Source: an uncultured Pseudoxanthomonas sp.
GTDB taxonomy: Bacteria; Pseudomonadota; Gammaproteobacteria; Xanthomonadales; Xanthomonadaceae
Direction: 5' to 3'
DNA length: 64,000 nucleotides
NCBI GenBank assembly: GCA_946479745.1
Contig: CAMLGZ010000002.1
Location: forward strand, 248,001-312,000
A program made the position numbers and the translations under genes. This document shows, in pieces, positions 1 to 8,284 of the stretch (position 1 is the stretch's first letter; each line of letters starts with the position of its first letter). The notes beneath the pieces are model-generated. The model was not told where the DNA came from and made no database searches. It was given only the letters and a program-made list of their open reading frames with translations.

Positions 1-1
1 C

Positions 2-235
2 GAGCCTGCGGGTTTCGTCAAGGTCATCGCGCACGAAGAGACCGACCGCATCCTGGGCATGCACCTGGTGGGCGTGGGCGTGTCGGAACTGGTGCACGAA
101 GGCGTGCTGGCCATGGAATTCAGCGGCTCGGCCGACGACCTGGCCCGTATCTGCCACGCGCATCCGACGCTTTCCGAAGCGGTGCACGATGCGGCAATGT
201 CGGTGGCCAAGCGGTCGATCCACAAGGTCAATTAA
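2..235 (+). CDS. lpdA: Dihydrolipoyl dehydrogenase, C-terminal fragment (5' end outside window)
   Basis: This is the last 77 residues of a class I flavoprotein disulfide reductase, reading in from the window edge. The C-terminal interface motif HAHPTLSE is visible; its His and Glu form the catalytic base pair of dihydrolipoamide dehydrogenase. The preceding stretch ([20 protein letters not shown]) is the usual dimerisation-domain strand pattern. As the E3 subunit it would reoxidise lipoamide in the pyruvate or 2-oxoglutarate dehydrogenase complex; which complex cannot be told because the upstream genes are missing. The gene ends in TAA and is followed closely by a rho-independent terminator, so it is probably the last gene of its operon. 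Confidence 0.93.
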   Translation, partial: EPAGFVKVIAHEETDRILGMHLVGVGVSELVHEGVLAMEFSGSADDLARICHAHPTLSEAVHDAAMSVAKRSIHKVN

Positions 236-274
236 GCTACCAACCTCCTGCCGGTCACGGCAGGAAAGGCGAAG

Positions 275-307
275 GGGTGAACCGTGCCGCGCACGTTCAC
301 CCTTTTT
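275..307 (+). terminator. Rho-independent terminator after lpdA
   Basis: The arms GGGTGAAC-c-GTG and CACGTTCACCC pair with one bulged C around a five-base loop and are followed directly by five Ts. It ends 30 bases before the next gene start. Confidence 0.7.
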
Positions 308-336
308 CCGTTTTTGAATACAGCAAGGAATCCAGC

Positions 337-930
337 ATGAAATCTATTTGCGTCTACTGCGGCTCCAACGCCGGCAGCAAGATCGTCTATACCGAACGCG
401 CCGCGGCGCTGGGCGACCGTATCGCCAAGGAAGGGCTTCGCCTGATCTACGGCGGCGGCAATGTCGGCTTGATGGGCGTGGTCGCCAATGCGGTACTGGA
501 GGCCGGCGGCCAAGTGACCGGCGTTATCCCGAAGCAGCTGGCCGATTGGGAAGTCGCGCATCGCGGTCTGACCGAGCTGGAAATCGTCGGCTCGATGCAC
601 GAACGCAAGGCGCGCATGTTCGACCTCGCCGACGGCTTCGTCACCCTGCCCGGCGGCTTCGGCACCATGGAAGAGATCTTCGAGATGCTGACCTGGCGCC
701 AGTTGGGCATCGGCAACAAACCCTGCGCGTTTCTCGATGTGGATGGCTTCTATGCGCCGTTGATCGGCATGATCGACAGGATGGTGGAGGAGCGCTTCCT
801 GCACGCTGACCAGCGCCAGGATCTGTGGCATGGCGAGGACATCGTCGGGATGCTGCAATGGATGCGCGATTATCAGCCGGCGCAGGCTTCGAAGTGGATC
901 GATGAGAAGAGGCGGACTGCGTTGCGGTAA
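337..930 (+). CDS. LOG family (TIGR00730) Rossmann protein, probable nucleoside 5'-monophosphate phosphoribohydrolase
   Basis: A 197-residue protein with the two diagnostic LOG motifs: GGGNVGLMG near residue 45 and PGGFGTMEE near residue 110, preceded by a conserved Arg (ERKARMFDLADG). Characterised members (plant and bacterial LOG) release the free base from cytokinin riboside 5'-monophosphate or other NMPs; bacterial substrates often remain untested. The frame stays open for 20 codons upstream, but those codons overlap the lpdA terminator, so the ATG at 337 is preferred; an AAGGA sequence lies about 8 bases before it. It is a soluble cytoplasmic protein of normal family length. Confidence 0.88.
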   Translation: MKSICVYCGSNAGSKIVYTERAAALGDRIAKEGLRLIYGGGNVGLMGVVANAVLEAGGQVTGVIPKQLADWEVAHRGLTELEIVGSMHERKARMFDLADGFVTLPGGFGTMEEIFEMLTWRQLGIGNKPCAFLDVDGFYAPLIGMIDRMVEERFLHADQRQDLWHGEDIVGMLQWMRDYQPAQASKWIDEKRRTALR

Positions 931-980
931 GTAAATGCGGCCGCACCCTACGTGTGAGTTCGTCCGATATTCTCTCCGAC

Positions 981-1092
981 GTCATCCCAGCGAAAGCTGG
1001 GATCCATTTTGACTTTCGCGCCCTCTACAATTTGGCGCGTACTAACGTAATTTGCGAAGATCAAGATGGATTCCAGCTTTCGCTGGAATGAC
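981..1092. repeat. REP pair, family 1 (CCAGCGAAAGCTGG type)
   Basis: Two palindromic units face each other: GTCATCCCAGCGAAAGCTGG plus GATCC at 981-1005, and GGATTCCAGCTTTCGCTGG plus AATGAC at 1068-1092. Each has its own small hairpin, and the pair forms a larger inverted repeat. The same family recurs at 1444, 8152/8221, 39510/39572 and 42641/42711. Such elements are common in Xanthomonas and Stenotrophomonas relatives. Confidence 0.85.
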
Positions 1093-1132
1093 GATTCATT
1101 TTTTCATCCAAACACGGGCTAAGGACAGCCAA

Positions 1133-1429
1133 ATGCAACGAGAGCGCATACCCTGCGTCTACATCCTCGCCAGTGCACCGCGCGGCACTCTGTACGTCGG
1201 CGTCACTTCCAACCTCCCTGCCCGGATCTGGCAACACAAGAACGATCAAGTGGATGGGTTCAGCAAGAAGTACCGGATACATACTTTGGTGTGGTACGAG
1301 GTGCATGGGACGATGGAATCTGCAATCCTGCGTGAGAAGGCTATCAAGGCCTGGAAGCGCATTTGGAAGATTGAGTGGGTGGAGAAGTCGAATCCGGAGT
1401 GGCCGGATCTTTATTCCCAAATACTCTGA
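1133..1429 (+). CDS. Small GIY-YIG domain protein
   Basis: A 98-residue protein that is essentially a lone GIY-YIG nuclease domain. The first motif is CVYILAS followed by GTLYVGVT, so the canonical GIY and YIG triplets read YIL and YVG as is usual in this YhbQ-like subgroup. A conserved Arg (PARIWQHK) and Glu (AILREKAIKAWKR) follow in the expected places. The longest open frame starts 27 codons earlier but translates the REP palindrome at 1068-1092, so the ATG at 1133 is preferred, though no strong RBS is visible. It sits between family-1 REP units on both sides. Its substrate and role are unknown; the family is often annotated as a putative endonuclease without biochemical support. Confidence 0.85.
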   Translation: MQRERIPCVYILASAPRGTLYVGVTSNLPARIWQHKNDQVDGFSKKYRIHTLVWYEVHGTMESAILREKAIKAWKRIWKIEWVEKSNPEWPDLYSQIL

Positions 1430-1443
1430 CTCGGCGCTAGAGC

Positions 1444-1481
1444 AAGATCAAAATGGATCCCAGCGTTCGCTGGGATGACGA
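1444..1481. repeat. REP unit, family 1
   Basis: GGATCCCAGCGTTCGCTGG followed by GATGAC is a single palindromic unit of the same family as 981-1092. It lies just before the acuI ribosome-binding site, leaving only about 18 bases between the repeat and the start codon. Confidence 0.8.
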
Positions 1482-1498
1482 CAGGAGAGTTCATTGTC

Positions 1499-2494
1499 AT
1501 GGCCATTCCGAACCAATTTCCCGCCTTCCGCATCCACAGCGACGACGCCGGCTACCGCGCCGGCATCGAATCGATATCGCTGGACGATCTCAATCCAGGC
1601 GAAGTGGTGATCAAGACCGAATACTCCTCGGTCAATTTCAAGGATGCCCTCGCCGGCACAGGACAGGGCAAGATCCTGCGCAAGTTCCCGCTGGTGGGCG
1701 GTATCGATGTCGCCGGCCACGTGGTCGCCAGCACCGACTCTGCTTTCAAGGAAGGCGACGCGGTGCTGGTGACAGGCTCCGGACTCAGCGAAACCCGCGA
1801 TGGCGGTTACGCCGCCTACGCGCGCCTCGAGTCGAAATGGGTCATTCCCCTGCCCGCCGGCCTAAGCCTGCGCGAGAGCATGATTCTGGGCACCGCAGGC
1901 TTCACCGCGGCGCTCGCGCTCTATCGCATGCTCGACAACCGGCAGACGCCCGACCTGGGGCCATTGGCGGTCACCGGCGCCACCGGCGGCGTCGGTTCGC
2001 TGGCGGTCGATATCTTCAGCAGCGCCGGCTTCGAGGTGCATGCCATCAGCGGCAAAACCGACCAGACGGACTATCTGAAGTCGCTGGGCGCCACGCAGGT
2101 GCTGGGACGCGACGCACTGGCCACCGCCCGCCCGATGGAATCGGTGCGCTTCGGCGGCGGCCTGGATAACGTCGGCGGCGGCATGCTGACCAGCCTGCTG
2201 GCGCAGACGGCTCCTTACGGCAACGTGGCCTCCGCGGGGCTGGTCGCCAGCCATGAGCTGCCTACCACGGTCATGCCTTTCATCATCCGCGGCGTCTCGT
2301 TGCTGGGCGTGGCCTCGGCCGGAACCGCCCGCGGCATACGCGACGATATCTGGCGGCATCTGGCCGACGACTGGAAACCGAGGCATCTGGAGACCATCTG
2401 CAAGCGCGAAACCGCGCTGGACGGGCTTCCCGAGGTGTTCAACGGTATGCTCTCGGGCCAATCTTTCGGCCGCACCCTGGTCAAAACCGGCTAA
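1499..2494 (+). CDS. acuI: Acryloyl-CoA reductase (AcuI/YhdH-type medium-chain oxidoreductase)
   Basis: A 331-residue zinc-independent medium-chain dehydrogenase/reductase. Visible features are the N-terminal catalytic fold (EYSSVNFKDALAGTGQGKI), the central VTGATGGVGSLAVDIF nucleotide-binding turn near residue 160, and the C-terminal FGRTLVK end typical of YhdH/AcuI. The family reduces acryloyl-CoA to propionyl-CoA with NADPH, which removes a toxic intermediate. The frame remains open to 1475, but those codons lie in a REP palindrome; ATG 1499 has AGGAGAG about 10 bases upstream and matches family length. It appears to be a single-gene unit. Confidence 0.88.
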   Translation: MAIPNQFPAFRIHSDDAGYRAGIESISLDDLNPGEVVIKTEYSSVNFKDALAGTGQGKILRKFPLVGGIDVAGHVVASTDSAFKEGDAVLVTGSGLSETRDGGYAAYARLESKWVIPLPAGLSLRESMILGTAGFTAALALYRMLDNRQTPDLGPLAVTGATGGVGSLAVDIFSSAGFEVHAISGKTDQTDYLKSLGATQVLGRDALATARPMESVRFGGGLDNVGGGMLTSLLAQTAPYGNVASAGLVASHELPTTVMPFIIRGVSLLGVASAGTARGIRDDIWRHLADDWKPRHLETICKRETALDGLPEVFNGMLSGQSFGRTLVKTG

Positions 2495-2589
2495 ACGCGA
2501 ACCCGGTCACGCCAGCCTGCTGCCACCCCCATTTTCCGTTGACACAAAGTCACACTACAATCGGCACTGGGGACTACTTGGGGTAAAGC

Positions 2590-2982
2590 ATGGCGCGCAT
2601 TCTGATCGTCGACGATTCACCTTCGCAGCTGCTGGGCATCCAGCGGATCGTCGAAAAACTTGGCCACGAATCACTCACCGCCGAAGACGGCGCCGCGGGC
2701 GTGGAAGTCGCCAAGCGCGAACTTCCGGACATGGTGCTGATGGACGTGGTCATGCCCAACCTCAACGGGTTCCAGGCCACGCGCACTTTGAGCCGCGAAG
2801 CCACCACCCGGCACATCCCGGTCATCCTGGTCACCACCAAGGACCAGGACACCGACCGCATGTGGGGACTGCGCCAGGGCGCAAAGGCCTATCTGACCAA
2901 GCCGTTCTCGGAAGACGAACTGGCCGAAGTCATCGAGCGCATCTTCAGCACCAGCGAAATGCCGCCTTCCACCGCCGCCTGA
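2590..2982 (+). CDS. pilH: Single-domain response regulator, PilH-like
   Basis: A 130-residue CheY-like receiver with no output domain. The acidic pair D8-D9, the phospho-acceptor D52 (VLMDVVMP), T83 (LVTTK) and K104 (YLTKPF) are all present. The LVTTKDQDTDRMWGLRQGAKA stretch is typical of PilH/PilG-type regulators of the Pil-Chp twitching motility system, where PilH opposes PilG. The rest of that system is not in the window, so assignment between PilH and PilG rests on resemblance. A strong hairpin terminator follows directly, so it is probably monocistronic. Confidence 0.85.
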   Translation: MARILIVDDSPSQLLGIQRIVEKLGHESLTAEDGAAGVEVAKRELPDMVLMDVVMPNLNGFQATRTLSREATTRHIPVILVTTKDQDTDRMWGLRQGAKAYLTKPFSEDELAEVIERIFSTSEMPPSTAA

Positions 2983-3005
2983 CGCAAGCGGCCGGGATAT
3001 CCATG

Positions 3006-3037
3006 AAAACGACGGGTTCTACCCGTCGTTTTCTTTT
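3006..3037. terminator. Bidirectional hairpin terminator between pilH and cbpA
   Basis: A perfect 12-bp stem (AAAACGACGGGT / ACCCGTCGTTTT) has a three-base loop; the plus strand continues with T-rich sequence and the minus strand with a T run from the AAAA arm. It sits between convergent genes and overlaps the cbpA stop codon. Confidence 0.85.
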
Positions 3038-3912
3038 TCCTCGAACGCATTGGCCAGCATTCGGTAAACGGTACGCTGACGCTCATTGACCGCGCGCGGC
3101 GCGGTGATCTCCAGTTCCACGATCTGATCGCCCGTGGGCGTGCCCGGCAATCCGCGCCCGCGCAGCCGCAGCTTGCGCCCGGCCTCGGAGTCGGCGGGAA
3201 TCTTCAGCTCCACCGCACCGCCCAGGGTAGACACGCTGACCGTAGCGCCCAGTGCGGCCTGCCACGGAGCCACCGGCAGCACATAGATGACGTTGCGCCC
3301 ATCCACCTCGAATTGCGGATGCGCGGCGTACTCGATTTCCAGCAGCAGGTTACCTCCCCCGTCGCCCTGCCCGGCCAGCCGGATCACCTGCCCCGGGCGC
3401 ACGCCCTTGGGCACGCGTACGTCCAGCTGCTTGCCGTTGAGCCCCAGGCGCACGCTGCCGCCGTCGTAGACCGCTTGCAGCGGCACCGATACCTTCGCGC
3501 GCGTATCGCTGGGAGGGCGCGGCCCGCGCGCGCCAGCGCCCGGGTGCGCACGACGGCCGAACAGGCCTTCGAAGAAATCGCTGAAACCGCCGTTTGAGCC
3601 GTCGCTGCCGAAGACTTCTTCGAAGTCGAAACCCGGGCCGCCTGCGCCACCGCGCCCGAAATCGGGCGGCGGGCGGAATTCCTCTCCGGGCCGGTAGCCC
3701 TGCGCGCGCAGCTGATCGTAGGCCTGGCGCTTCTGCGGGTCGCGCAGCGCCTCGTAGGCCTCGTTGACGCCTTTGAACTTCTCTTCGGCCCCAGCTTCCT
3801 TGCTGACGTCCGGATGGTACTTGCGCGCCAACCGCCGGTAGGCGGTCTTGATCTCGGCATCGCCGGCGGTCGGTTCGACCCCGAGCACCTGGTAGTAATC
3901 CTTGAACTGCAT
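3019..3912 (-). CDS. cbpA: CbpA-type DnaJ co-chaperone
   Basis: A 297-residue protein with an N-terminal J domain (residues 5-70, HPD at 33-35), a Gly/Phe-rich linker (about 75-130) and a DnaJ C-terminal substrate-binding region. There is no cysteine zinc-finger, which separates it from DnaJ itself and matches CbpA. The opening MQFKDYYQVLGVEPTAGDAE closely follows E. coli CbpA. It would stimulate the ATPase of DnaK and may bind curved DNA. It lies 99 bp downstream of the small heat-shock gene on the same strand, so the two may be co-transcribed. Confidence 0.9.
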   Translation of the reverse strand: MQFKDYYQVLGVEPTAGDAEIKTAYRRLARKYHPDVSKEAGAEEKFKGVNEAYEALRDPQKRQAYDQLRAQGYRPGEEFRPPPDFGRGGAGGPGFDFEEVFGSDGSNGGFSDFFEGLFGRRAHPGAGARGPRPPSDTRAKVSVPLQAVYDGGSVRLGLNGKQLDVRVPKGVRPGQVIRLAGQGDGGGNLLLEIEYAAHPQFEVDGRNVIYVLPVAPWQAALGATVSVSTLGGAVELKIPADSEAGRKLRLRGRGLPGTPTGDQIVELEITAPRAVNERQRTVYRMLANAFEEKENDG

Positions 3913-4011
3913 CGTTTACCTCATGAACAATCGGCCCGCAATCCTGCGATTGCGAGCCGATTCTACTAGGGGCACGGGCGCCGCTACCGCGACTTTGCCA
4001 TGCCCGCCGGC

Positions 4012-4464
4012 TTACTGCACCGTCGGTTCGCCGACCTGGATACGGCGGGGAGCCGATTGGGCCTTCTTCGGAATGCTGATCTCCAGCACGCCGTTGCTGC
4101 CGCTGGCGACGATGCCTTCGGCGTCGGCGCTGTCCGGCAAGGCGAACTCGCGGTGGAACGCACCCTGGCGCCGTTCGGTTCGCGAGTATTTCTCGCCTTC
4201 GCCAAGCGCCGGATTGGTGCGCTCGCCCTTGATGCTCAACACGCCCTTGTCCATCTGGATCTCGATCGCATCGGTGGCAATGCCCGGCAAGTCAGCCAGG
4301 ATCACGAAGCGTCCCGCTTCCTCCCGCACGTCCACGCGCGGCACCCATTGTGCTTCTGCGGGAGCGTTGGCAGCGGCCTTGTCGAAGAAGTGTTCGAACA
4401 ACTGGTTGATCTGTTGCTGGCGCGCAATCTGGCGCGGCCAATGGCGGTAACGAACGGCATGCAT
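4012..4464 (-). CDS. Hsp20/alpha-crystallin small heat-shock protein
   Basis: A 150-residue holdase-type chaperone. The alpha-crystallin domain spans about residues 40-135, with VPRVDVREEAGRFVILADLP at its start, the internal LSIKGER strand and the closing GVLEISIPKK. An RIQV segment near the C-terminus resembles the I-x-I oligomerisation motif. The longest frame begins 19 codons earlier, but the ATG at 4464 has AGGAGT at ideal spacing and gives the usual family length. The cbpA gene follows on the same strand, consistent with a small stress-response unit. Confidence 0.92.
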   Translation of the reverse strand: MHAVRYRHWPRQIARQQQINQLFEHFFDKAAANAPAEAQWVPRVDVREEAGRFVILADLPGIATDAIEIQMDKGVLSIKGERTNPALGEGEKYSRTERRQGAFHREFALPDSADAEGIVASGSNGVLEISIPKKAQSAPRRIQVGEPTVQ

Positions 4465-4611
4465 GGTGTGACTCCTGAATTCTGTTTTCGGTAGGGAGCG
4501 GCACTTGGCCGCCATGACCACGAGATAGGCTTGAAGCAGCCGATTTCAAGTACCTTTGACGCGGCCTTACCATTCCAGCGCCTACCCTTCGTTCATTCTC
4601 AAGGAGTTTCC

Positions 4612-5094
4612 ATGACCATCCAGACCGGCGATGCAATCCCCGAAGTCACGCTCAAGCGCATACGCGAGGGGGTGGAAACGGTGGACACGCCCTCCTTGTT
4701 CCAAGGCCACAACGCGGTGCTGTTCGCGGTGCCCGGCGCCTTCACGCCCACCTGCTCCGAACGTCACCTGCCCGGCTTCATCGAGCACTTCGACGAATTC
4801 CGCAAACGCGGCGTCGATGTGTACTGCGTGTCGGTCAACGATCCCTTCGTGATGCAGGCCTGGGGGCAATCGCAGCACGTGCCCGAAGGACTGCAGATGC
4901 TGGCCGACGGCAATGCCGATTTCACCCGCGCGCTGGGCCTGGAAATGGATGCCAGCGGCTACGGCATGGGCGTGCGCTCGAAACGCTACGCGCTGTATGC
5001 CGAAGACGGCGTGGTCAAGCAGCTCTGGGTCGAATCCCCGGGCGAATTCAAAGTCTCCTCTGCCGAGCACGTATTGGAAAACCTGCCGAGCTGA
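4612..5094 (+). CDS. Peroxiredoxin, Prx5 type
   Basis: A 160-residue thiol peroxidase. The peroxidatic cysteine is C48 in PGAFTPTCSERHLPG, the signature of the Prx5 group; a second Cys lies in VDVYCVSVNDPF. There is no fused glutaredoxin domain, unlike some gammaproteobacterial relatives. It would reduce H2O2 or alkyl hydroperoxides using glutathione/glutaredoxin or thioredoxin. ATG 4612 has AAGGAG just upstream; the frame is open 27 codons further but without RBS support. A ferritin-like gene follows 27 bp downstream on the same strand, suggesting a shared oxidative or iron-stress unit. Confidence 0.92.
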   Translation: MTIQTGDAIPEVTLKRIREGVETVDTPSLFQGHNAVLFAVPGAFTPTCSERHLPGFIEHFDEFRKRGVDVYCVSVNDPFVMQAWGQSQHVPEGLQMLADGNADFTRALGLEMDASGYGMGVRSKRYALYAEDGVVKQLWVESPGEFKVSSAEHVLENLPS

Positions 5095-5121
5095 TTCTTC
5101 TTCCTCCCACAAGGCCAGCCA

Positions 5122-5706
5122 ATGTCCAAGCCAGCCAGCAAATCCAAGCCGCAGAAAACTTCCACTGCCGGCAAGTCGCCTTTGACCGACACCGCCACCC
5201 TCCGCGCCAATGCACGCAAAAACATCGAAGACGGCGCGGTCACCAGCACTTACGGCGCCGACAAGGAGGTGGTGATACGCCTTCTGAACGATGCGCTGGC
5301 TACAGAATGGGTTTGCGTATTGCGCTATTACCGCCATTACTTCATGGCGTCGGGCATGCTGGCCGATTCGGTCAAGGCCGAATTCCTGGAGCACGCGCAG
5401 CAGGAGCAAGAACACGCCAACAGGATCTCCGAACGCATCGTGCAGTTGGGCGGCGAACCGGACCTGAATCCGGACACGCTGACCATGCGCGCACACGCCG
5501 AATACAAGGCAGGCCATAACCTTCGCGACATGGTCAAGGAAGATCTGGTGGCCGAGCGCATCGCCATCGACAGCTACCGCGAAATGATCAACTACATCGG
5601 CGACCGCGACACCACCACCAAGCGCATCCTGGAATCGATCCTGGCCCAGGAAGAAGAGCACGCCGACGAGTTCTCCGACCTGCTGGACGGCTGGATAGGC
5701 GACTAG
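5122..5706 (+). CDS. Ferritin-like/bacterioferritin-type diiron protein
   Basis: A 194-residue four-helix ferritin-like protein. Metal-ligand candidates are E62 (ATEWVCVLRYY), E95/E97-H98 (QQEQEHA), E145 (AERIAIDSY) and E177-E179/H180 (AQEEEHADE), giving the paired E and E-x-x-H pattern of a diiron site. A Lys/Ser-rich N-terminal tail of about 35 residues precedes the first helix. Likely roles are iron storage or ferroxidase detoxification, but a Dps-like or DUF892-like role is not excluded. It lies 27 bp after the peroxiredoxin gene and is probably co-transcribed with it. Confidence 0.82.
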   Translation: MSKPASKSKPQKTSTAGKSPLTDTATLRANARKNIEDGAVTSTYGADKEVVIRLLNDALATEWVCVLRYYRHYFMASGMLADSVKAEFLEHAQQEQEHANRISERIVQLGGEPDLNPDTLTMRAHAEYKAGHNLRDMVKEDLVAERIAIDSYREMINYIGDRDTTTKRILESILAQEEEHADEFSDLLDGWIGD

Positions 5707-5719
5707 CGCGTAGAAGCGA

Positions 5720-5805
5720 GTAGGAGCGACGTAAGTCGCGAAACGGAATCCATCGCTCTTGAAAAAAGTGCCAGCGTTTTCAGTCGCGACTTACGTCGCT
5801 CCTAC
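5720..5805. repeat. Inverted repeat, family 2 (GTAGGAGCGACG type)
   Basis: Perfect 22-bp arms at 5720-5741 and 5784-5805 flank a 42-bp spacer between the convergent ferritin-like gene and pbpC. The same family occurs at 19315-19385 and 36238-36303. It could form a hairpin at the 3' ends of both transcripts. Confidence 0.85.
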
Positions 5806-5808
5806 GCG

Positions 5809-8181
5809 CTATAGCAGCACCCGGAAACTGATGCGTGTCCAGGCGCCGCTTTCGGCGAGGGCGGTCAGCGTGTGCTCGCCTGCCTCGCCGTAATCGCGCT
5901 GGAAAGACTGCGCCCCGTTCGTCTCGGCGATCCACCTGCCGTCCAGCAACCACTGCACCTTGCTTTCCGTGCCCAGCGCGCGCAGTTGCAACCGCGCAGC
6001 ATGCGTGCTTCCCGGCGCGCGTGCGATCGTCGCGCGGTCGTTGAGGCCTTCGATGCGCAATTCGCTGGAGGCTTCGCGCCCATCCGAAACGCAATCGGGC
6101 GACAACACCGGAAGCCTGGATTGCTGCCGCACCTGCGATGACAGCCACGGCGATGCCAGCGCCGGCCAGCGCGCGATCTGCGCCGCGCGTGGTTCATGCG
6201 GCTTCGCGCATTCGCCCGAGAGCCTCAACCCTGTTTTCGCATCCACCTCGAACCGCTCGCGCCCCGTATTCCAGAGCCTGGCATCGCGTTCGGCGAAAGT
6301 CGGCGGAATGGCTCCGTCCAGCGTCCATGCCTTCATCCTTCGCTGGCATAGTTGCGGCGCATCGGTTTCCGGTGGCAGCCCAAGCGGCCAGCAGATCTCG
6401 GCTTCTGCCACGTTGGCCGGCGGCGGCGCGGGAACGCCATCGCTGCGCGCGCGCGGCAGACTGTCGATGACCTCGAACATCAAGGGCAGCGCGGTGACCG
6501 CGCCATACTGGCCCGGCAAAGGCGTGCCGTCCGGACGTCCTACCCACACGCCGACCGTATAGCGGCGCGTGCCGCCGATCGCCCATGCGTCGCGAAAACC
6601 GTAGCTGGTGCCCGTCTTCCACGCTACGCGCGGACGCGAACCGATATCGAAAGTACCCAGCCCATAACCGGGCCTTGGATTGGCTTCGAGTATTTCGCGC
6701 AGAATCCAGGCCGCGCCCGGCGACATCATGCGACGGTCGACCACCGGATCGGCATCGGTGTAACGCACGCGCCCGGCGAGGCCTTCGCGGTTGAAGGCGG
6801 CGAATGCGCCCACCAGGTCTTCCAGCCGTGCGCCGGTGCCGCCCAGGATCATCGCAAGATTGGGTTTGCCGCCGCGCGGGTATTTCAACTCTATGCCGCC
6901 GTTGGCCAGCCGTGCGGAAAAGCGTGCGGGACCCACGCGATCCAGCAAATCCACGGCGGGCACGTTCAACGAGAGCCGCAAAGCCTCGGCCGCACCGATG
7001 GGACCGTTGAAGGCGGAATCGAAATTGCCGGGACGGTAGCCGCCGAAGGTCTGTGGCGCATCGATCAGCAGGCTTTCCGAATGGATCAGCCCGTCATCCA
7101 GGGCCAACCCGTACAGGAAAGGCTTCAAGGTGGAACCGGGCGAGCGCCAGGCCTGCACCATGTCCACGTGGCCCAGCCGCTGCTTGTCGCCGAAAGTCAC
7201 CGAACCTACGTAGGCGCGCGCTTGCAGGCTGGCATTGTCGACCACCAGCAGCGCGGCCGAAGTGCGTTCGGGAAGATTGGAGAAATAAGCGGAGACGCGT
7301 TCCTCCAGCGTGCGTTGCAGCTCGGGATCGATACTGGACGCGATGCGCGCGGCTTTGGGGTTGGCTTGATGCAGACGTTCGGCCAATAGCGCGGCGCTGA
7401 GCGGCGGCTTCAGGGAGCGAGCGACGACGGATTCGACCCGCGCGTCATCCACCTCGGCTTGCGGCCAGACGCCCAGGTCCACCATGCGCTTGAGCAGCTT
7501 GTCCCGCGCCGCGCGCGCGGCTTCCGGATGCCGGTCCGGGCGCAGGCGGCTGGGCGATTGCGGGAGCACCGCCAACAAGGCCGCTTCGGCCTGCGAGAGC
7601 CGCGAAGCCGGCTTGCCCAAATAAGCCCAGCTGGCCGCTTCCACGCCTTCGATGGTGCCGCCGAACGGCGCGCGCTCCAGATACAGCTGCAGGATCTGCC
7701 GCTTGGACAGATGCGCCTCCAACTGCAGCGCGCGCAACAACTGCTTGGCCTTGCCCCAGGGCGTGCGCGAATGCGGGTCGAGGATGCGCGCGACCTGCAT
7801 GGTCAAAGTGGAACCGCCGGAGACTATCCGTCCGCCGCGCAGCCACTGCCCGCCCGCGCGCAGCAGAGCCCAGGGATTGATGCCGGGGTGCTTCCAGAAC
7901 CAGCGGTCTTCGTAGTTGAGCAGCGCCTGCAGGTACAGCGGCGATACGGTTTCGGGCGTGGCGGGGTAGCGCCAGACGCCGTTGCGGTCGGCGAAGGCGC
8001 GCAGCGGAGTTCCGTCGCGCGCGACCACCAGGGTGCTGGTGTCGCGGTCTTTGGGGAGTGGTGGCGGAAAGGCGAAGTCCAGGACGAGAAGCGTCACCAG
8101 CACGGCGACGGTTCCCCATCGGAGCCACGCGAGCCAGCGACGACGTCCCGCGACGTCGTTCCAGCGAATGCTGGAACCCAT
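5809..8181 (-). CDS. pbpC: Penicillin-binding protein 1C (glycosyltransferase/transpeptidase)
   Basis: A bifunctional class A PBP of about 790 residues. After one N-terminal membrane segment (WGTVAVLVTLLVLDFAF) comes a GT51 domain with NYEDRWFWKHPG (catalytic Glu near residue 91) and GGSTLTMQVAR. The transpeptidase follows, with SPGSTLKP (Ser near 350), SLN and KTGTS (near 522), then a C-terminal BiPBP_C domain. It polymerises and cross-links peptidoglycan in the periplasm. The alpha-2-macroglobulin gene precedes it on the same strand, the usual pairing in proteobacteria. The start is uncertain: the ATG used here lies in a REP palindrome, no in-frame ATG is nearer the membrane segment, and the longer frame (from 8334) reads through two REPs. 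Confidence 0.92.
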   Translation of the reverse strand: MGSSIRWNDVAGRRRWLAWLRWGTVAVLVTLLVLDFAFPPPLPKDRDTSTLVVARDGTPLRAFADRNGVWRYPATPETVSPLYLQALLNYEDRWFWKHPGINPWALLRAGGQWLRGGRIVSGGSTLTMQVARILDPHSRTPWGKAKQLLRALQLEAHLSKRQILQLYLERAPFGGTIEGVEAASWAYLGKPASRLSQAEAALLAVLPQSPSRLRPDRHPEAARAARDKLLKRMVDLGVWPQAEVDDARVESVVARSLKPPLSAALLAERLHQANPKAARIASSIDPELQRTLEERVSAYFSNLPERTSAALLVVDNASLQARAYVGSVTFGDKQRLGHVDMVQAWRSPGSTLKPFLYGLALDDGLIHSESLLIDAPQTFGGYRPGNFDSAFNGPIGAAEALRLSLNVPAVDLLDRVGPARFSARLANGGIELKYPRGGKPNLAMILGGTGARLEDLVGAFAAFNREGLAGRVRYTDADPVVDRRMMSPGAAWILREILEANPRPGYGLGTFDIGSRPRVAWKTGTSYGFRDAWAIGGTRRYTVGVWVGRPDGTPLPGQYGAVTALPLMFEVIDSLPRARSDGVPAPPPANVAEAEICWPLGLPPETDAPQLCQRRMKAWTLDGAIPPTFAERDARLWNTGRERFEVDAKTGLRLSGECAKPHEPRAAQIARWPALASPWLSSQVRQQSRLPVLSPDCVSDGREASSELRIEGLNDRATIARAPGSTHAARLQLRALGTESKVQWLLDGRWIAETNGAQSFQRDYGEAGEHTLTALAESGAWTRISFRVLL

Positions 8182-8259
8182 TTTTCTTTTCAACCAACCG
8201 GTCACGTGACTGCCAGAAGCAAGATCAAGATGGATCCCGGCTTTCGCCGGGATGACGTC
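8152..8259. repeat. REP pair, family 1
   Basis: Units at about 8152-8185 (GTTCCAGCGAATGCTGGAAC) and 8221-8259 (GGATCCCGGCTTTCGCCGG plus GATGACG) lie between the alpha-2-macroglobulin stop and the pbpC coding region. The first overlaps the predicted pbpC start. Confidence 0.8.
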
Positions 8260-8284
8260 GGTTAATTTCCCGCGCGGCCAGCGA

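Noticed and set aside
2539..2560. TTGACA with a nearby TACAAT before pilH
   Set aside because: The gap between the two hexamers is about 11 bases, too short for a sigma-70 promoter.
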